Source of the DNA: JAFGBN01 sp964394145 | Lineage (GTDB): Bacteria > Chloroflexota > Dehalococcoidia > GIF9 > AB-539-J10 | Assembly: GCA_964394145.1 (NCBI GenBank) | Contig: CAYMVL010000020.1 | Coordinates: forward strand, 9,215 to 73,214 | Reading direction: 5' to 3' | Length of the DNA: 64,000 nucleotides | In this document: one piece after another, positions 25,092-32,817 of the stretch | Layout: each line of letters opens with the position of its first letter | Position numbering within the stretch: position 1 is the first letter of the stretch | Program-made: the position numbers and the translations under genes | The notes under the pieces: generated by a model | Told to the model about the DNA's origin: nothing | The model's input: only the letters and a program-made list of their open reading frames with translations | Database searches by the model: none

Positions 25092-25397
25092 ATGAAAACA
25101 ACGCCCAGCATCGTGCTCATGGCAATCCTGACTGTCACGCTTATTCCTGTGGCCTTTATCTCCCGGGCGAGTCCCTCAGTTCACACCCATGACTATACCA
25201 GAAGCGAACAGCAAGGTAATAACTGTAATTGCCATCTCTCTAGCCACACCGCACAAGAAGCCAAAACACTTGGCCGATGGAATCTGAAGCAGCCAGGTCG
25301 CCCGGGTAGTACTCTGCGTTCTATCAGCAGGTCCTTTAGGGCTGATCTGCCGGATGCGGCAAAACTCGCCAGCCCCGGAGACATGCCAGCCTGCTGA
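25092..25397 (+). CDS. Doubtful 101-residue secreted-protein-like frame
   Basis: The first 25 residues look like a signal peptide (KTTPSIVLMAILTVTLIPVA). The rest is unstructured with a CNCH Cys pair and no known family. The last 62 nt overlap the HAD phosphatase gene tail to tail. No clear ribosome binding site precedes the ATG. It may be a decayed lipoprotein or cytochrome-like gene, or chance. Confidence 0.25.
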   Translation: MKTTPSIVLMAILTVTLIPVAFISRASPSVHTHDYTRSEQQGNNCNCHLSSHTAQEAKTLGRWNLKQPGRPGSTLRSISRSFRADLPDAAKLASPGDMPAC

Positions 25398-26040
25398 GTT
25401 CCCTATCAGGGTAAGTAGCCACAGGGTTGCCTACCATTTCCAGAACCGGGGCATCAACGATACTATCGGCATAAGCAAAACTGAAGCCAAGGTCTATATT
25501 CAGGCGTGTCTGGTCCAAGAACTCCTTTAGTAGCCTCGCCTTATTTGCCCCATAACACAGTGGCCTGACAATCCTGCCTGTGTAACGATCGTTCCTTACC
25601 TCGAGTCTCGTGCCCACTACGTAGTCTGCTCCAAGCTTGTCCTTGAGTGTCTCCAGGAAATCAGTGAAAGCGCCTGAAAGGAGTATTATTATGTGTCCCT
25701 GGCTTCTGTGTTGTTGAAGTAATGCCATGATATCCGGCCTTAGCGACTGGAAAACATAACGCCTGTCTATTCGTCTGAAGATTTGTAGCCCTTTCCGTCT
25801 ATTGAATCCCTTAAAGGCTATAGCCAAATCCTCACCCCACTTCACCTTATATGCCTCCTTGCTCAATATCCTGAACTTGCTGGCCAGCCACAGGGAAATA
25901 TGCGTGACGAAGTACATAGAAAGTTGGGGCAGCTTCATTCGGCGCTTGATATGGTGCTTTGCCACCATGGTCCAGAAATGGCCTTTTGACAACGTGCCGT
26001 CAAAATCAAAAAGCGCAACAATCCTTCCTTGCTGTTCCAT
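25336..26040 (-). CDS. HAD-IB family phosphatase (first paralogue)
   Basis: A 234-residue HAD hydrolase of the SerB-like IB subfamily. Motif I FDFDGTLS, motif II LLSG, a conserved Lys in GANKARLL and motif IV YADSIVDAPVLE are visible. The start is set at the ATG at 26040, just before motif I. The frame extends 19 codons further without homology. A paralogue with the same layout and a shared GNPVATYP ending lies at 61787-62464. The substrate is unknown, and phosphoserine or a lipid headgroup phosphate are typical of the subfamily. Confidence 0.88.
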   Translation of the reverse strand: MEQQGRIVALFDFDGTLSKGHFWTMVAKHHIKRRMKLPQLSMYFVTHISLWLASKFRILSKEAYKVKWGEDLAIAFKGFNRRKGLQIFRRIDRRYVFQSLRPDIMALLQQHRSQGHIIILLSGAFTDFLETLKDKLGADYVVGTRLEVRNDRYTGRIVRPLCYGANKARLLKEFLDQTRLNIDLGFSFAYADSIVDAPVLEMVGNPVATYPDRELSRLACLRGWRVLPHPADQP

Positions 26041-26180
26041 ACAAAGCCTGACTGTATCCGTCACTGTACATTGTATCAGAAACCGCATAGTTGACAACAG
26101 AAGTCTTCTTCAAACGAATCCCCTGTTAACACCTCGATCTAGACCAGACATTAGACACAGCGCCCAAATGTTGCTCTTGA

Positions 26181-26218
26181 TGTGATAACCCCTGCGTATT
26201 GGGGTTTCACATGTTTTT
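26181..26218 (+). terminator. Hairpin with T run between the HAD and DUF998 genes
   Basis: TGTGA-T-AACCCC pairs with GGGGTT-TCACA (11 bp, one bulge), and TTTTT follows 2 nt later on the plus strand. No plus-strand gene ends nearby, so it may act on read-through from the plus strand, or as a simple hairpin at the end of DUF998 on the minus strand. Confidence 0.5.
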
Positions 26219-26233
26219 CCCGCTACTAATGTG

Positions 26234-26881
26234 TCAGGGCTGAGTCTTTGGCTGCTGTTTCAGTGACAGGCGTAGAAGTTTAAACGCCACTATTTCAACC
26301 CAGATTACCATGTTTGCCACCAGAATTCGCTCATATAAACCAAACCAGCTCAATTGGTCGGCAAGGAATACCAGCAGCAACTCCAGAGCCAGAGCTAAAG
26401 CACCGGCAGCGAGAGTATAGATGTAAATGTCCCTCCAATTTGGGTCGCTCTTGAGGCTGGGTGTGAGCAGTAGAATAGCGCTGGGGAATAGCCAGAAAAC
26501 TGCATAAGCTGTCGCCAAATGGATCGTTCCTTCAGTAGTGCGCTGAGCTCCTGTGGGGTCAGTATGAAAAGCACCAACCAGCAGTAGCCCGAAGCCGACG
26601 AAAACAAAGAGCCCGATGCTAAGCTGGAAGCCCCATGCCCTGCGAATATTGAAAAGAAGCCCTGCGACAAAGACCTCCACCAGCAATCCCATGGCCAGAA
26701 AACCAACCGTTTGTAGCCAGCCTATGGGAGTCAAGGCCAGACAGCTGATTGAATCACTGATCAGGCTGTAGTTAGGGTCGGACAAAGACGCCGTAAGGTC
26801 CCCGACAACCAGCACAATGGGTCCCACTATCCCGGCTAGAGCCAGGCCACTGTTAATATTCAGACGTTTAAAGACAGACAT
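26234..26881 (-). CDS. DUF998 membrane protein
   Basis: A 215-residue integral membrane protein with six predicted helices, matching the DUF998 family: N-terminal GIVGPIVLVVGDL, then DSISCLALTPIGWLQ, then FHTDPTG and HLATAYAVFW. The function of the family is unknown. The ATG at 26881 was chosen because GAGGTGG lies 9 nt upstream. A longer frame to 26908 is possible. Confidence 0.85.
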   Translation of the reverse strand: MSVFKRLNINSGLALAGIVGPIVLVVGDLTASLSDPNYSLISDSISCLALTPIGWLQTVGFLAMGLLVEVFVAGLLFNIRRAWGFQLSIGLFVFVGFGLLLVGAFHTDPTGAQRTTEGTIHLATAYAVFWLFPSAILLLTPSLKSDPNWRDIYIYTLAAGALALALELLLVFLADQLSWFGLYERILVANMVIWVEIVAFKLLRLSLKQQPKTQP

Positions 26882-27054
26882 CAACTTCGCCACCTCGGCC
26901 ACGACCACTATCGGCTATTCAGTCTCTGAAGCAAGCAATTAACTCAATCTGTGACCCTATGAATAGTATTGCTTTTAAATACCACAGTCAAACATATTCA
27001 TGCGGACGCTCACAAGTCTCCATTCCCTGACAGGCCTGTGCTCAATAGACTTCA

Positions 27055-27270
27055 ATATCTCGGTGAAAAGGCCTGCTCACTTGCCAAAAGCCGGCGTACA
27101 TCCTAAAATAGTAAGTGGAAAGCTCAACCACGCCAGCATTGGCATCACCCTGGATACTCATAGTCATGTGGTTGCGGGGCTACAGGGGAAGGCTGTCGAG
27201 GGTGTTGATGACTTAGTTACGAGTACCGGTGATGGCAAAGTGGTGGCAGAGGTTCTAGTAGAAACAGCAC
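27055..27270 (+). pseudogene. Relic of a tyrosine recombinase (integrase) C-terminus
   Basis: A frame from about 27055 encodes HLPKAGVHPKIVSGKLNHAS and continues through IGITLDTHSHVVAGLQGKA, the end of a phage-type integrase. The catalytic Tyr normally found in TLDTYSH is His here, the Arg/His boxes upstream are missing, and only about 70 residues remain, so it is dead. The frame runs directly into tRNA-Lys at 27271, the typical place for an integrase of a tRNA-targeted element. 26909-27054 holds nothing else. Confidence 0.8.
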
Positions 27271-27343
27271 GGGCCGCTAGCTCAACTGGCAGAGCAGCTG
27301 ACTCTTAATCAGCAGGTTCAGGGTTCGATTCCCTGGCGGCTCA
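27271..27343 (+). tRNA. tRNA-Lys (CTT)
   Basis: A 73-nt cloverleaf: acceptor stem GGGCCGC/GCGGCTC with one G-T pair, discriminator A, D arm GCTC/GAGC, anticodon loop CTCTTAA giving CTT, T loop TTCGATT. The upstream integrase relic suggests that this gene once served as an integration site. Confidence 0.95.
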
Positions 27344-27466
27344 CTATCTGAGCTGGAACAGCTCCAGTTTAGAAGTTTTACCTTATATCCCGGGCAGCGC
27401 GGGAACAGAACTTGACATTCACCAATTTGGATTGATAGAATCTCTATTCGGCCAGGAGGTGACAAA

Positions 27467-27787
27467 ATTTACGCTGTGGTTGAAACAGGTGGCAAACAGT
27501 ATAAAGTTGCTCCAAACCAGATGATCGAGGTTGAGCGGCTTAATGTGCCCAACGGCGACCTAGTTGAGCTGGACAGGGTACTGTTTATTGGTGATAGGGA
27601 GAATACGCTCATAGGCGATCCGGTTATCAAAGGCGCCAAAGTAATAGCTACCTGTTTAGGGGAAAGCAAAGGCGACAAGGTTATGGTATTTAAGTATAAA
27701 TCTAAGGTTCGATACCAAAAGAAGACAGGGCATCGCCAGACTTATACTAAGCTATCAATAAATCAGATTGTTAAGCCCGAGGAGTAA
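27467..27787 (+). CDS. rplU: Ribosomal protein bL21, probably starting at ATT
   Basis: A large-subunit ribosomal protein. Homologues begin with M-Y-A-(I/V)-V-E-T-G-G-K-Q-Y. Here the codons for Y-A-V-V-E-T-G-G-K-Q-Y are all present, but the first codon is ATT (27467-27469). A perfect AGGAGGT lies 6 nt upstream. The first standard start, GTG at 27476, would remove three conserved residues and be 15 nt from the ribosome binding site. From ATT the protein has 106 residues. It heads the rplU-rpmA-rpmE operon. Confidence 0.95.
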   Translation: MYAVVETGGKQYKVAPNQMIEVERLNVPNGDLVELDRVLFIGDRENTLIGDPVIKGAKVIATCLGESKGDKVMVFKYKSKVRYQKKTGHRQTYTKLSINQIVKPEE

Positions 27788-27789
27788 AT

Positions 27790-28041
27790 ATGGCACATAA
27801 GAAAGGCGGCGGTAGCACACGCGCCGGGCGTGATAGTCAATCGAAGCGCCTGGGAGTGAAGAGGTATGGAGGGGAAGAAGTCCATGCCGGGACTATTTTG
27901 GTGCGCCAACGTGGCACCCGTATACTGCCTGGCAACAATGTAAGCGTAGGCAGGGATTACACGCTGTTTGCCCTGACGGATGGCTATGTAAAATACGAGC
28001 CAGCAAGTAAATATAAGAAAAAGGTTAGCGTCTACAAGTGA
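27790..28041 (+). CDS. rpmA: Ribosomal protein bL27
   Basis: An 83-residue ribosomal protein near the peptidyl transferase centre. It begins directly with MAHKKGGGSTRAGRD, so it has no cleavable N-terminal extension of the kind found in Firmicutes. The rest is typical (RQRGTRILPGNNV, ALTDGYVKYE). It lies 2 nt after rplU, the standard partner. Confidence 0.98.
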   Translation: MAHKKGGGSTRAGRDSQSKRLGVKRYGGEEVHAGTILVRQRGTRILPGNNVSVGRDYTLFALTDGYVKYEPASKYKKKVSVYK

Positions 28042-28244
28042 AGGACAAGATCCATCCCAAATATTATAAGGACGCCAAGGTGACTTGCCTCTGTGGCAAT
28101 ACCTTCACCGTTGGTTCCATCATGCCGGAGATCAAGGTAGAGGTATGTAGCAAGTGCCATCCATTCTATACAGGCAAGCAAAGGATAGTCGATACCATGG
28201 GAAGGGTGGAGCGGTTCAAGAAACGATATAAGATAAAGGACTAA
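28038..28244 (+). CDS. rpmE: Ribosomal protein bL31
   Basis: A 68-residue bL31. CLCGNTF and CSKCHPFYTGK supply Cys residues of the zinc-binding form, so this is the Zn-containing type rather than the zinc-free paralogue. It starts with GTG overlapping the rpmA stop by 4 nt. The position directly after rpmA is less common than rplU-rpmA itself but occurs in this phylum. Confidence 0.96.
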   Translation: MKDKIHPKYYKDAKVTCLCGNTFTVGSIMPEIKVEVCSKCHPFYTGKQRIVDTMGRVERFKKRYKIKD

Positions 28245-28317
28245 CTCCGCAAGGCAACTCTACAGGGCAACAGCTCGGAGAATGAGGTGTTGCCTATTTT
28301 TCTCTAACGAAGTACCG

Positions 28318-29202
28318 ATGGCAAAGACTTTCTACTACGGGGGACAAGCAGTCATCGAGGGAGTGATGATGAGGGGCAAGAATAACGTGGCCGTATCCGT
28401 GCGCCGGCCCGATGGCGAACTGGAGGTGATCAGGCAACCCCTGCCCGGCATTTCTAAGGGCCGGCTCAGAGATGCTCCTGTAATTAGAGGGGTTATCGTT
28501 CTTATAGAGACCCTCACCTTAGGGATCCAGGCATTACTTCATTCTGCTCAGGTTGCTTCAGCTGAAGAAAAAGAAATACCCTCGGCACTTCTATGGGCGA
28601 ACGTGGCTGCCAGTGTCGCTTTCGCTGTAGCCCTCTTCTTTATCGCACCTCTCTTTGCTACCCGCTATCTCATTGATCCTCACATCAACTCCGCCATACT
28701 AAGTAACCTGATTGAAGGTTTTATCCGCATCGGCGTGTTCATTGCTTACCTCAAGGTAATAGGATTAATGCCTGATATCAGGAAGGTGTTCGCTTACCAC
28801 GGGGCAGAGCATAAAGCGGTCAATGCCTATGAAGACGGAAGCCCCTTAGAAGTAGAAGCTGTGAGAAAGTATTCCACCGCAAATCCTCGCTGTGGCACCA
28901 GCCTTATTTTTATCGTGCTCATCGTTGCTATAATAGTCTTCGCTTTGCTGGGCCAGCCACCGCTGTGGCTACGAGTTACATCACGCGTGGTCCTTCTTCC
29001 AGTGATTGCCGCTTTTAGCTACGAAATCATGAAATTTGGAGCAAACCACATCAAAAACTCTGCAATACGAATCCTGCTGGCCCCTGGCCTCTTACTGCAA
29101 GCTATGACTACCAGGGAACCTGATGATAGCCAGCTGGAAGCTGCTATCTCAGCATTGAATGAAGTTATTGAATCTGACAATATCGCCGATTCTTCTCTGT
29201 AG
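28318..29202 (+). CDS. DUF1385 membrane protein
   Basis: A 294-residue membrane protein of the DUF1385 family (YqhQ-like). The N-terminal FYYGGQAVIEGVMMRG and the central YHGAEHKAVNAYE signature are diagnostic. About four transmembrane segments follow. Homologues usually sit next to rpmE and prfA-type genes, as seen here after rpmE. The start at 28318 matches homologues. An ATG at 28282 adds 12 residues without homology. The function is unknown. Confidence 0.92.
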   Translation: MAKTFYYGGQAVIEGVMMRGKNNVAVSVRRPDGELEVIRQPLPGISKGRLRDAPVIRGVIVLIETLTLGIQALLHSAQVASAEEKEIPSALLWANVAASVAFAVALFFIAPLFATRYLIDPHINSAILSNLIEGFIRIGVFIAYLKVIGLMPDIRKVFAYHGAEHKAVNAYEDGSPLEVEAVRKYSTANPRCGTSLIFIVLIVAIIVFALLGQPPLWLRVTSRVVLLPVIAAFSYEIMKFGANHIKNSAIRILLAPGLLLQAMTTREPDDSQLEAAISALNEVIESDNIADSSL

Positions 29203-29315
29203 CCACGCTAATCTATGTGAAGGCAATCCATTTCAGTTTTCCGGTAAGGAGTTTGCTCTATAATCCTACCTATTGAGGCAGGAGGATCACGCCTGCTGCA
29301 GCACTCTGGAGACTG

Positions 29316-29636
29316 CTAAGCTGTATCGTCTTTCTCTAATTGCTGAAAGAAGCAAGTACGATTGCCTGTGTGACATACAGGCCCCGTAGGCTCAGCTTGA
29401 ACAAGAAGGGTATCACTATCGCAATCTTTGATAATGGACCTCAACCTGAGGAAATTGCCTGAGGTTTCACCTTTGTGCCAGAGTTCCTGTCGACTGCGGC
29501 TATAGAACCAGACATCCCCACTGGATACTGTGCGTTTCAATGATTCCTTGTTCATATAGCCAAGCATGAGAACCTCACCATTTCTGGCGTCCTGAATAAC
29601 AGCGGGAATCAAGCCTTTGTCATCAAATTTTAACAT
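29316..29636 (-). CDS. hisI: Phosphoribosyl-AMP cyclohydrolase
   Basis: Opens the ring of phosphoribosyl-AMP in step 3 of histidine synthesis. It is 106 residues, a stand-alone HisI without the HisE domain. Visible are LMLGYMNKESL, FYSRSRQELWHKGETSG, the metal-binding CDSDTLL motif, and the GPVCHTGNRTCF Cys/His cluster. It is 111 nt downstream of hisA on the same strand. Other his genes are not in the window. Confidence 0.96.
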   Translation of the reverse strand: MLKFDDKGLIPAVIQDARNGEVLMLGYMNKESLKRTVSSGDVWFYSRSRQELWHKGETSGNFLRLRSIIKDCDSDTLLVQAEPTGPVCHTGNRTCFFQQLEKDDTA

Positions 29637-29747
29637 TCAACCTCCGAACTATCTTTATCGTTGCACACCGTGGGGACCAGACCCGCCGGTATTCCAAGGG
29701 TTGTTTCCCCATCGCTGCCCGCCACAACCGCACGATGAGTTTACTTT

Positions 29748-30461
29748 CTACGATGCTTTAATTATAGCTTCTTCCAGATCAATATCTCCAGTATAAAGAG
29801 CCCTGCCTATAATAGCTCCTTCTACTCCCAGGTCCTTCAGCCTCTGTAAATGTTCCAACCTGGAGATACCTCCGGAAGCAATAACAGGAACATTCGTTTT
29901 AGAGACCAGCCTGCTCACCATATCAAAATTCGGCTCGCTAAGGGTCCCGTCCCTTCTTATGTCTGTATAAATGAACCGCCGCACACCAACGTCTGCCATC
30001 TCTCGACTTAGCTCCAAGACGTCAATAATCGTATCTCTTTGCCATCCATGAATAGCTATTTTGCCCTCTCGGGCATCGAGGCTCACTACTATTGCTTCAC
30101 CGAACCGCTGACAAAGCTTCTTCACCAATTCGGGGTCCTCAACAGCTACTGTCCCTAGAATTATGCGGTTTATGTTCTTCTGCAACAGCTCTTCCACTAT
30201 ATCTTCTTGCCTGATGCCACCACCCAACTCCACCAGAAGACCGCTCTCTTTAATTATTTCCTCGACTACTGCCATATTACTTGGCTTTCCCGTTGCTGCT
30301 CCATCCAAATCAACCACATGAAGCCATTCCGCTCCTTGCGAATACCATTTCAGCGCCACTGCTACCGGTTCACTACTGAAGACAGTCGGCTGATCATAAC
30401 TGCCTTGATACAATCGCACGCACTTGCCATCCCTGAGATCAATGGCCGGGATTATTTCCAT
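29748..30461 (-). CDS. hisA: ProFAR isomerase HisA
   Basis: A (beta-alpha)8 barrel of 237 residues that isomerises ProFAR in histidine synthesis. The catalytic Asp pair is in PAIDLRDGKCVRL (Asp 8) and SLDAREGK. Phosphate-binding GGGIR and ASGGISRLEHL are present. Trp in HGW after the second Asp fits HisA rather than HisF. It is the upstream gene of a short hisA-hisI unit. hisF is absent here. Confidence 0.95.
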   Translation of the reverse strand: MEIIPAIDLRDGKCVRLYQGSYDQPTVFSSEPVAVALKWYSQGAEWLHVVDLDGAATGKPSNMAVVEEIIKESGLLVELGGGIRQEDIVEELLQKNINRIILGTVAVEDPELVKKLCQRFGEAIVVSLDAREGKIAIHGWQRDTIIDVLELSREMADVGVRRFIYTDIRRDGTLSEPNFDMVSRLVSKTNVPVIASGGISRLEHLQRLKDLGVEGAIIGRALYTGDIDLEEAIIKAS

Positions 30462-30788
30462 CTCAAAACTTCTCCTGATCGCTAGCCAGAACGAGAACTA
30501 GGTCAGACAGTCGATTGGGATATCTTGCATGTCGAATCTAGTCACCTTCACGCCACAAACCGGACCGATTTCACCCTCATCACCCCTGCTGGTATATTCC
30601 CTCACTGGACTGTCTCTAAAGCAACAAATTTAAATCCATAATACAGTAACAGGCCAGAACTAGACAAGTCTATGTCCTGGCTGACCAGACAGGTAACACC
30701 GGGCTACAGGGTCTGGGAATTCGCTTTTCAATATATTCTACGGGAGATACAAAGGGTGCAAGAACCTGCATTTACATTCAATTTGTTT

Positions 30789-30794
30789 TATAAT
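30789..30794 (+). promoter_or_regulatory. TATAAT -10 box just before the surface protein gene
   Basis: A perfect TATAAT ends 3 nt before the ATG at 30798. If used, transcription would start at or next to the ATG codons at 30798 and 30804, giving a leaderless message like that proposed for prfA. No good -35 box is present, so support is weak. Confidence 0.35.
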
Positions 30795-30797
30795 AGC

Positions 30798-32426
30798 ATG
30801 ACGATGAAGTTCCTACCCTATTCGCCTATTGTTATTAGCTTCGCCATCTGTCTCTTTGTGATTTCTTCTCTCCCTTCCAGTGTTCAAGCCAGCACGACAA
30901 TCAAGCTTTCCCGGTACGAAGGCTATGTCGGTGATAAGATAGAGGTTTCCGGCGAAGGTTTCAAGGCGGGACAAACAGTCTATATCTACTACGACGACGA
31001 ACTGCAGGATGACGCTTCAGTGCAAGAAGGGAGTTGCCACTGCCGTACCACATTTACCTCACATTTCACCATCCCTGAGAGTTGTCAAGGATATCACTAT
31101 ATCCATGTGAAGACCGAGGGTGGTAGAACTAGTACCGCACAGTTCTTTATTAATCCCAGGCTAAGCCAGAATGAAAGCTCAGGCCACATAGGAGATGATA
31201 TGGAAATCCGGGGTAGCGGGTTTCCCTGCGAGGGAACAGGCATCAATATAAGGTACTACCTCGACATCAATCCTCACTCAAAATTGGATGACAGCCAGTA
31301 TATCGATTTCCCCGTAACTCAGGTTGATGCCCTTGGCAGCTGGGAGGAGGAATTCTCTGTGCCCGCCTCAATTAGAGGGACTCATAGCATAGATGCCTAT
31401 TATGATAATTCAGAAGATACCTTGGCCGAAGTCGACAATGACCGGGTTAGTTTTGATATAGAACCCACCATAACTTTGAATGCATATTCAGGCCATGTTG
31501 GGGAAACCATCGCCGTAACTGGTGCTGGCTTCGCCAGGGAGGACGGCGACATCAGATTGAGATTTGGAGCGAACGAGGAGATTCTTGACAAGAAGGTAGA
31601 TGAGTATGGCAATTGGGGTCCTCTGAGTTTGACTATCCCTCCCTGTACAAAAGGTGAGCACCTGATTGAGGCTTTTCAGGGAAAGTCAAAAACTCCGCTT
31701 GCCTCGGCTGCCTTCACGGCAATGCCGCGCATATCACTGAGCACAGCTACCGGTCATGTCGGGCAGACTCTTAGCGTTACCGGCACAGCCTTCGCTCCCA
31801 ATACTATCATCAATATCACTTATCAGGACCAGACGTCCGCTGTTGCCACTGACGCCAGTGGTATTCTTCCTGCCGTCACTTTCACTGCCAAAGGAAAGCA
31901 CGGCGAGCAGCAGCTTAGCGCCAATTACGATGGCAGTTCTGTCCTCTACGTAATCTTTTCTATGGAGGAGACCCCACCTGATGTAACAGGTCTCATCTCG
32001 CCCATTAACGCAGGTAGGAGTGGGAGCCTTCTTGATAGCTTCGCTGGCAAGATATGCCCTACGTTTGAATGGTTTGCTGCCACCGATGCCAGTGGAATCA
32101 GTAGCTATGATATGCAAATAGCCAATAGCGCAGATTTCAACGCTCCTGTGGTTTCTACATCTGTCGCCATCGGGAATTTGGCCCCAGTCGATGACATCGC
32201 TAGCTATACATTACCCCGAGAGCAAGGCCTATCCTACGGCGACTACCACTGGAGGGTGAAGGCTATAGACGCCGCAGGCAATGAAGGCGACTGGTCAGCG
32301 ATACAATCATTCAAGGCCGGCTGGCTGCCGCGATGGGCGATGTTTGCCATCTCCGCTGCGCTGCTATTCCTCATCATAGTGATAGGCCTCTCTATTAGGA
32401 GGAGAAGGCAATACTCCGATTGGTAA
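30798..32426 (+). CDS. Exported repeat protein with four IPT-like domains and a C-terminal anchor
   Basis: A 542-residue protein starting at the ATG at 30798 or 30804, followed by a signal peptide (about 3-34). Four units begin with similar G-x-V/I-G-x-x-I/L-x-V-x-G-x-x-F segments (YVGDKIEVSGEGF, HIGDDMEIRGSGF, HVGETIAVTGAGF, HVGQTLSVTGTAF), an Ig-like IPT/TIG style. A fibronectin III-like region (VDDIASYTLP, HWRVKAIDAAGNEG) follows, then one transmembrane helix and an RRRR end. It is probably displayed outside the membrane. The frame extends 42 codons upstream without homology. Confidence 0.8.
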   Translation: MTMKFLPYSPIVISFAICLFVISSLPSSVQASTTIKLSRYEGYVGDKIEVSGEGFKAGQTVYIYYDDELQDDASVQEGSCHCRTTFTSHFTIPESCQGYHYIHVKTEGGRTSTAQFFINPRLSQNESSGHIGDDMEIRGSGFPCEGTGINIRYYLDINPHSKLDDSQYIDFPVTQVDALGSWEEEFSVPASIRGTHSIDAYYDNSEDTLAEVDNDRVSFDIEPTITLNAYSGHVGETIAVTGAGFAREDGDIRLRFGANEEILDKKVDEYGNWGPLSLTIPPCTKGEHLIEAFQGKSKTPLASAAFTAMPRISLSTATGHVGQTLSVTGTAFAPNTIINITYQDQTSAVATDASGILPAVTFTAKGKHGEQQLSANYDGSSVLYVIFSMEETPPDVTGLISPINAGRSGSLLDSFAGKICPTFEWFAATDASGISSYDMQIANSADFNAPVVSTSVAIGNLAPVDDIASYTLPREQGLSYGDYHWRVKAIDAAGNEGDWSAIQSFKAGWLPRWAMFAISAALLFLIIVIGLSIRRRRQYSDW

Positions 32427-32672
32427 TGCGCTATCTTAAGACGCAGCTTTCTCGTCCACATTGCTCAGACCAAAATAGCTGACACCATAGAGAGCGATAG
32501 GGCAAAGCGGCACCCTTTCACTCTTTAACAGTCCAAGAGTTCTCGATCCACAGCTATTCTGAAACTTATTGCCCCAGCCAATTCGGCACTCTACAGAGGT
32601 GGACAACACCTTGCTCATTAGCTAGTACGGAAAGGAGAAAGTGTCACCAGTCACTTGAAGGAGCACAGGCGA

Positions 32673-32701
32673 TTGCCTTCCTCGTAAAGAGATGCTATAA
32701 T
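32673..32701 (+). promoter_or_regulatory. Promoter of the pyr operon
   Basis: TTGCCT (32673-32678) and a perfect TATAAT (32696-32701) are 17 nt apart. Transcription would begin near 32708, right at the first base of the PyrR binding loop. The 32427-32672 stretch upstream shows no gene. Confidence 0.75.
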
Positions 32702-32710
32702 CTTCATGAC

Positions 32711-32740
32711 CTTTAAATCAGTCCAGCGAGGCTGGTAAGG
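32711..32740 (+). promoter_or_regulatory. PyrR binding loop (anti-antiterminator)
   Basis: A stem-loop closed by CCTT (from 32711) and AAGG (to 32740), with the core AGTCCAGCGAGGCT at 32720-32733. This core matches the known PyrR recognition consensus (AGUCCAGAGAGGCU in Bacillus), including the GAGG loop. When PyrR with UMP binds here, bases 32732-32740 cannot join the antiterminator. Confidence 0.85.
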
Positions 32741-32794
32741 GGGAGTATGTTAGTTCAAAACGCCGTACAAGCAGGGATTCGAACCTCTTGCCAG
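32732..32794 (+). promoter_or_regulatory. Antiterminator of the pyr attenuator
   Basis: CTGGTAAGGGG (32732-32742) can pair along all 11 positions with CCTCTTGCCAG (32784-32794), with two G-T wobbles. This pairing uses part of the PyrR binding loop and the left arm of the terminator, so it excludes both other structures. It is the expected default state when PyrR is not bound. Confidence 0.75.
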
Positions 32795-32816
32795 TTACAA
32801 GGCAGGAGGTTTTTTT
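32782..32816 (+). terminator. Attenuator terminator containing the pyrR ribosome binding site
   Basis: AACCTCTTGCC pairs with GGCAGGAGGTT (11 bp, one G-T) around an 8-nt loop, followed by a run of T to 32816. The right arm contains AGGAGG (32804-32809), which is 8 nt before the pyrR ATG at 32818. When the hairpin forms it therefore ends transcription and would also hide the Shine-Dalgarno sequence on any read-through message. Confidence 0.85.
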
Positions 32817-32817
32817 G

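Noticed and set aside
32760..32810. A GATTCGAACC sequence before pyrR that looks like the T arm of a minus-strand tRNA
   Set aside because: No acceptor or anticodon stem can be formed. The bases are explained by the terminator and antiterminator of the PyrR attenuator.
32788..32817. Longer pyrR start at 32788
   Set aside because: These codons lie in the terminator hairpin and T run. The ATG at 32818 has AGGAGG 8 nt upstream and matches the family start.
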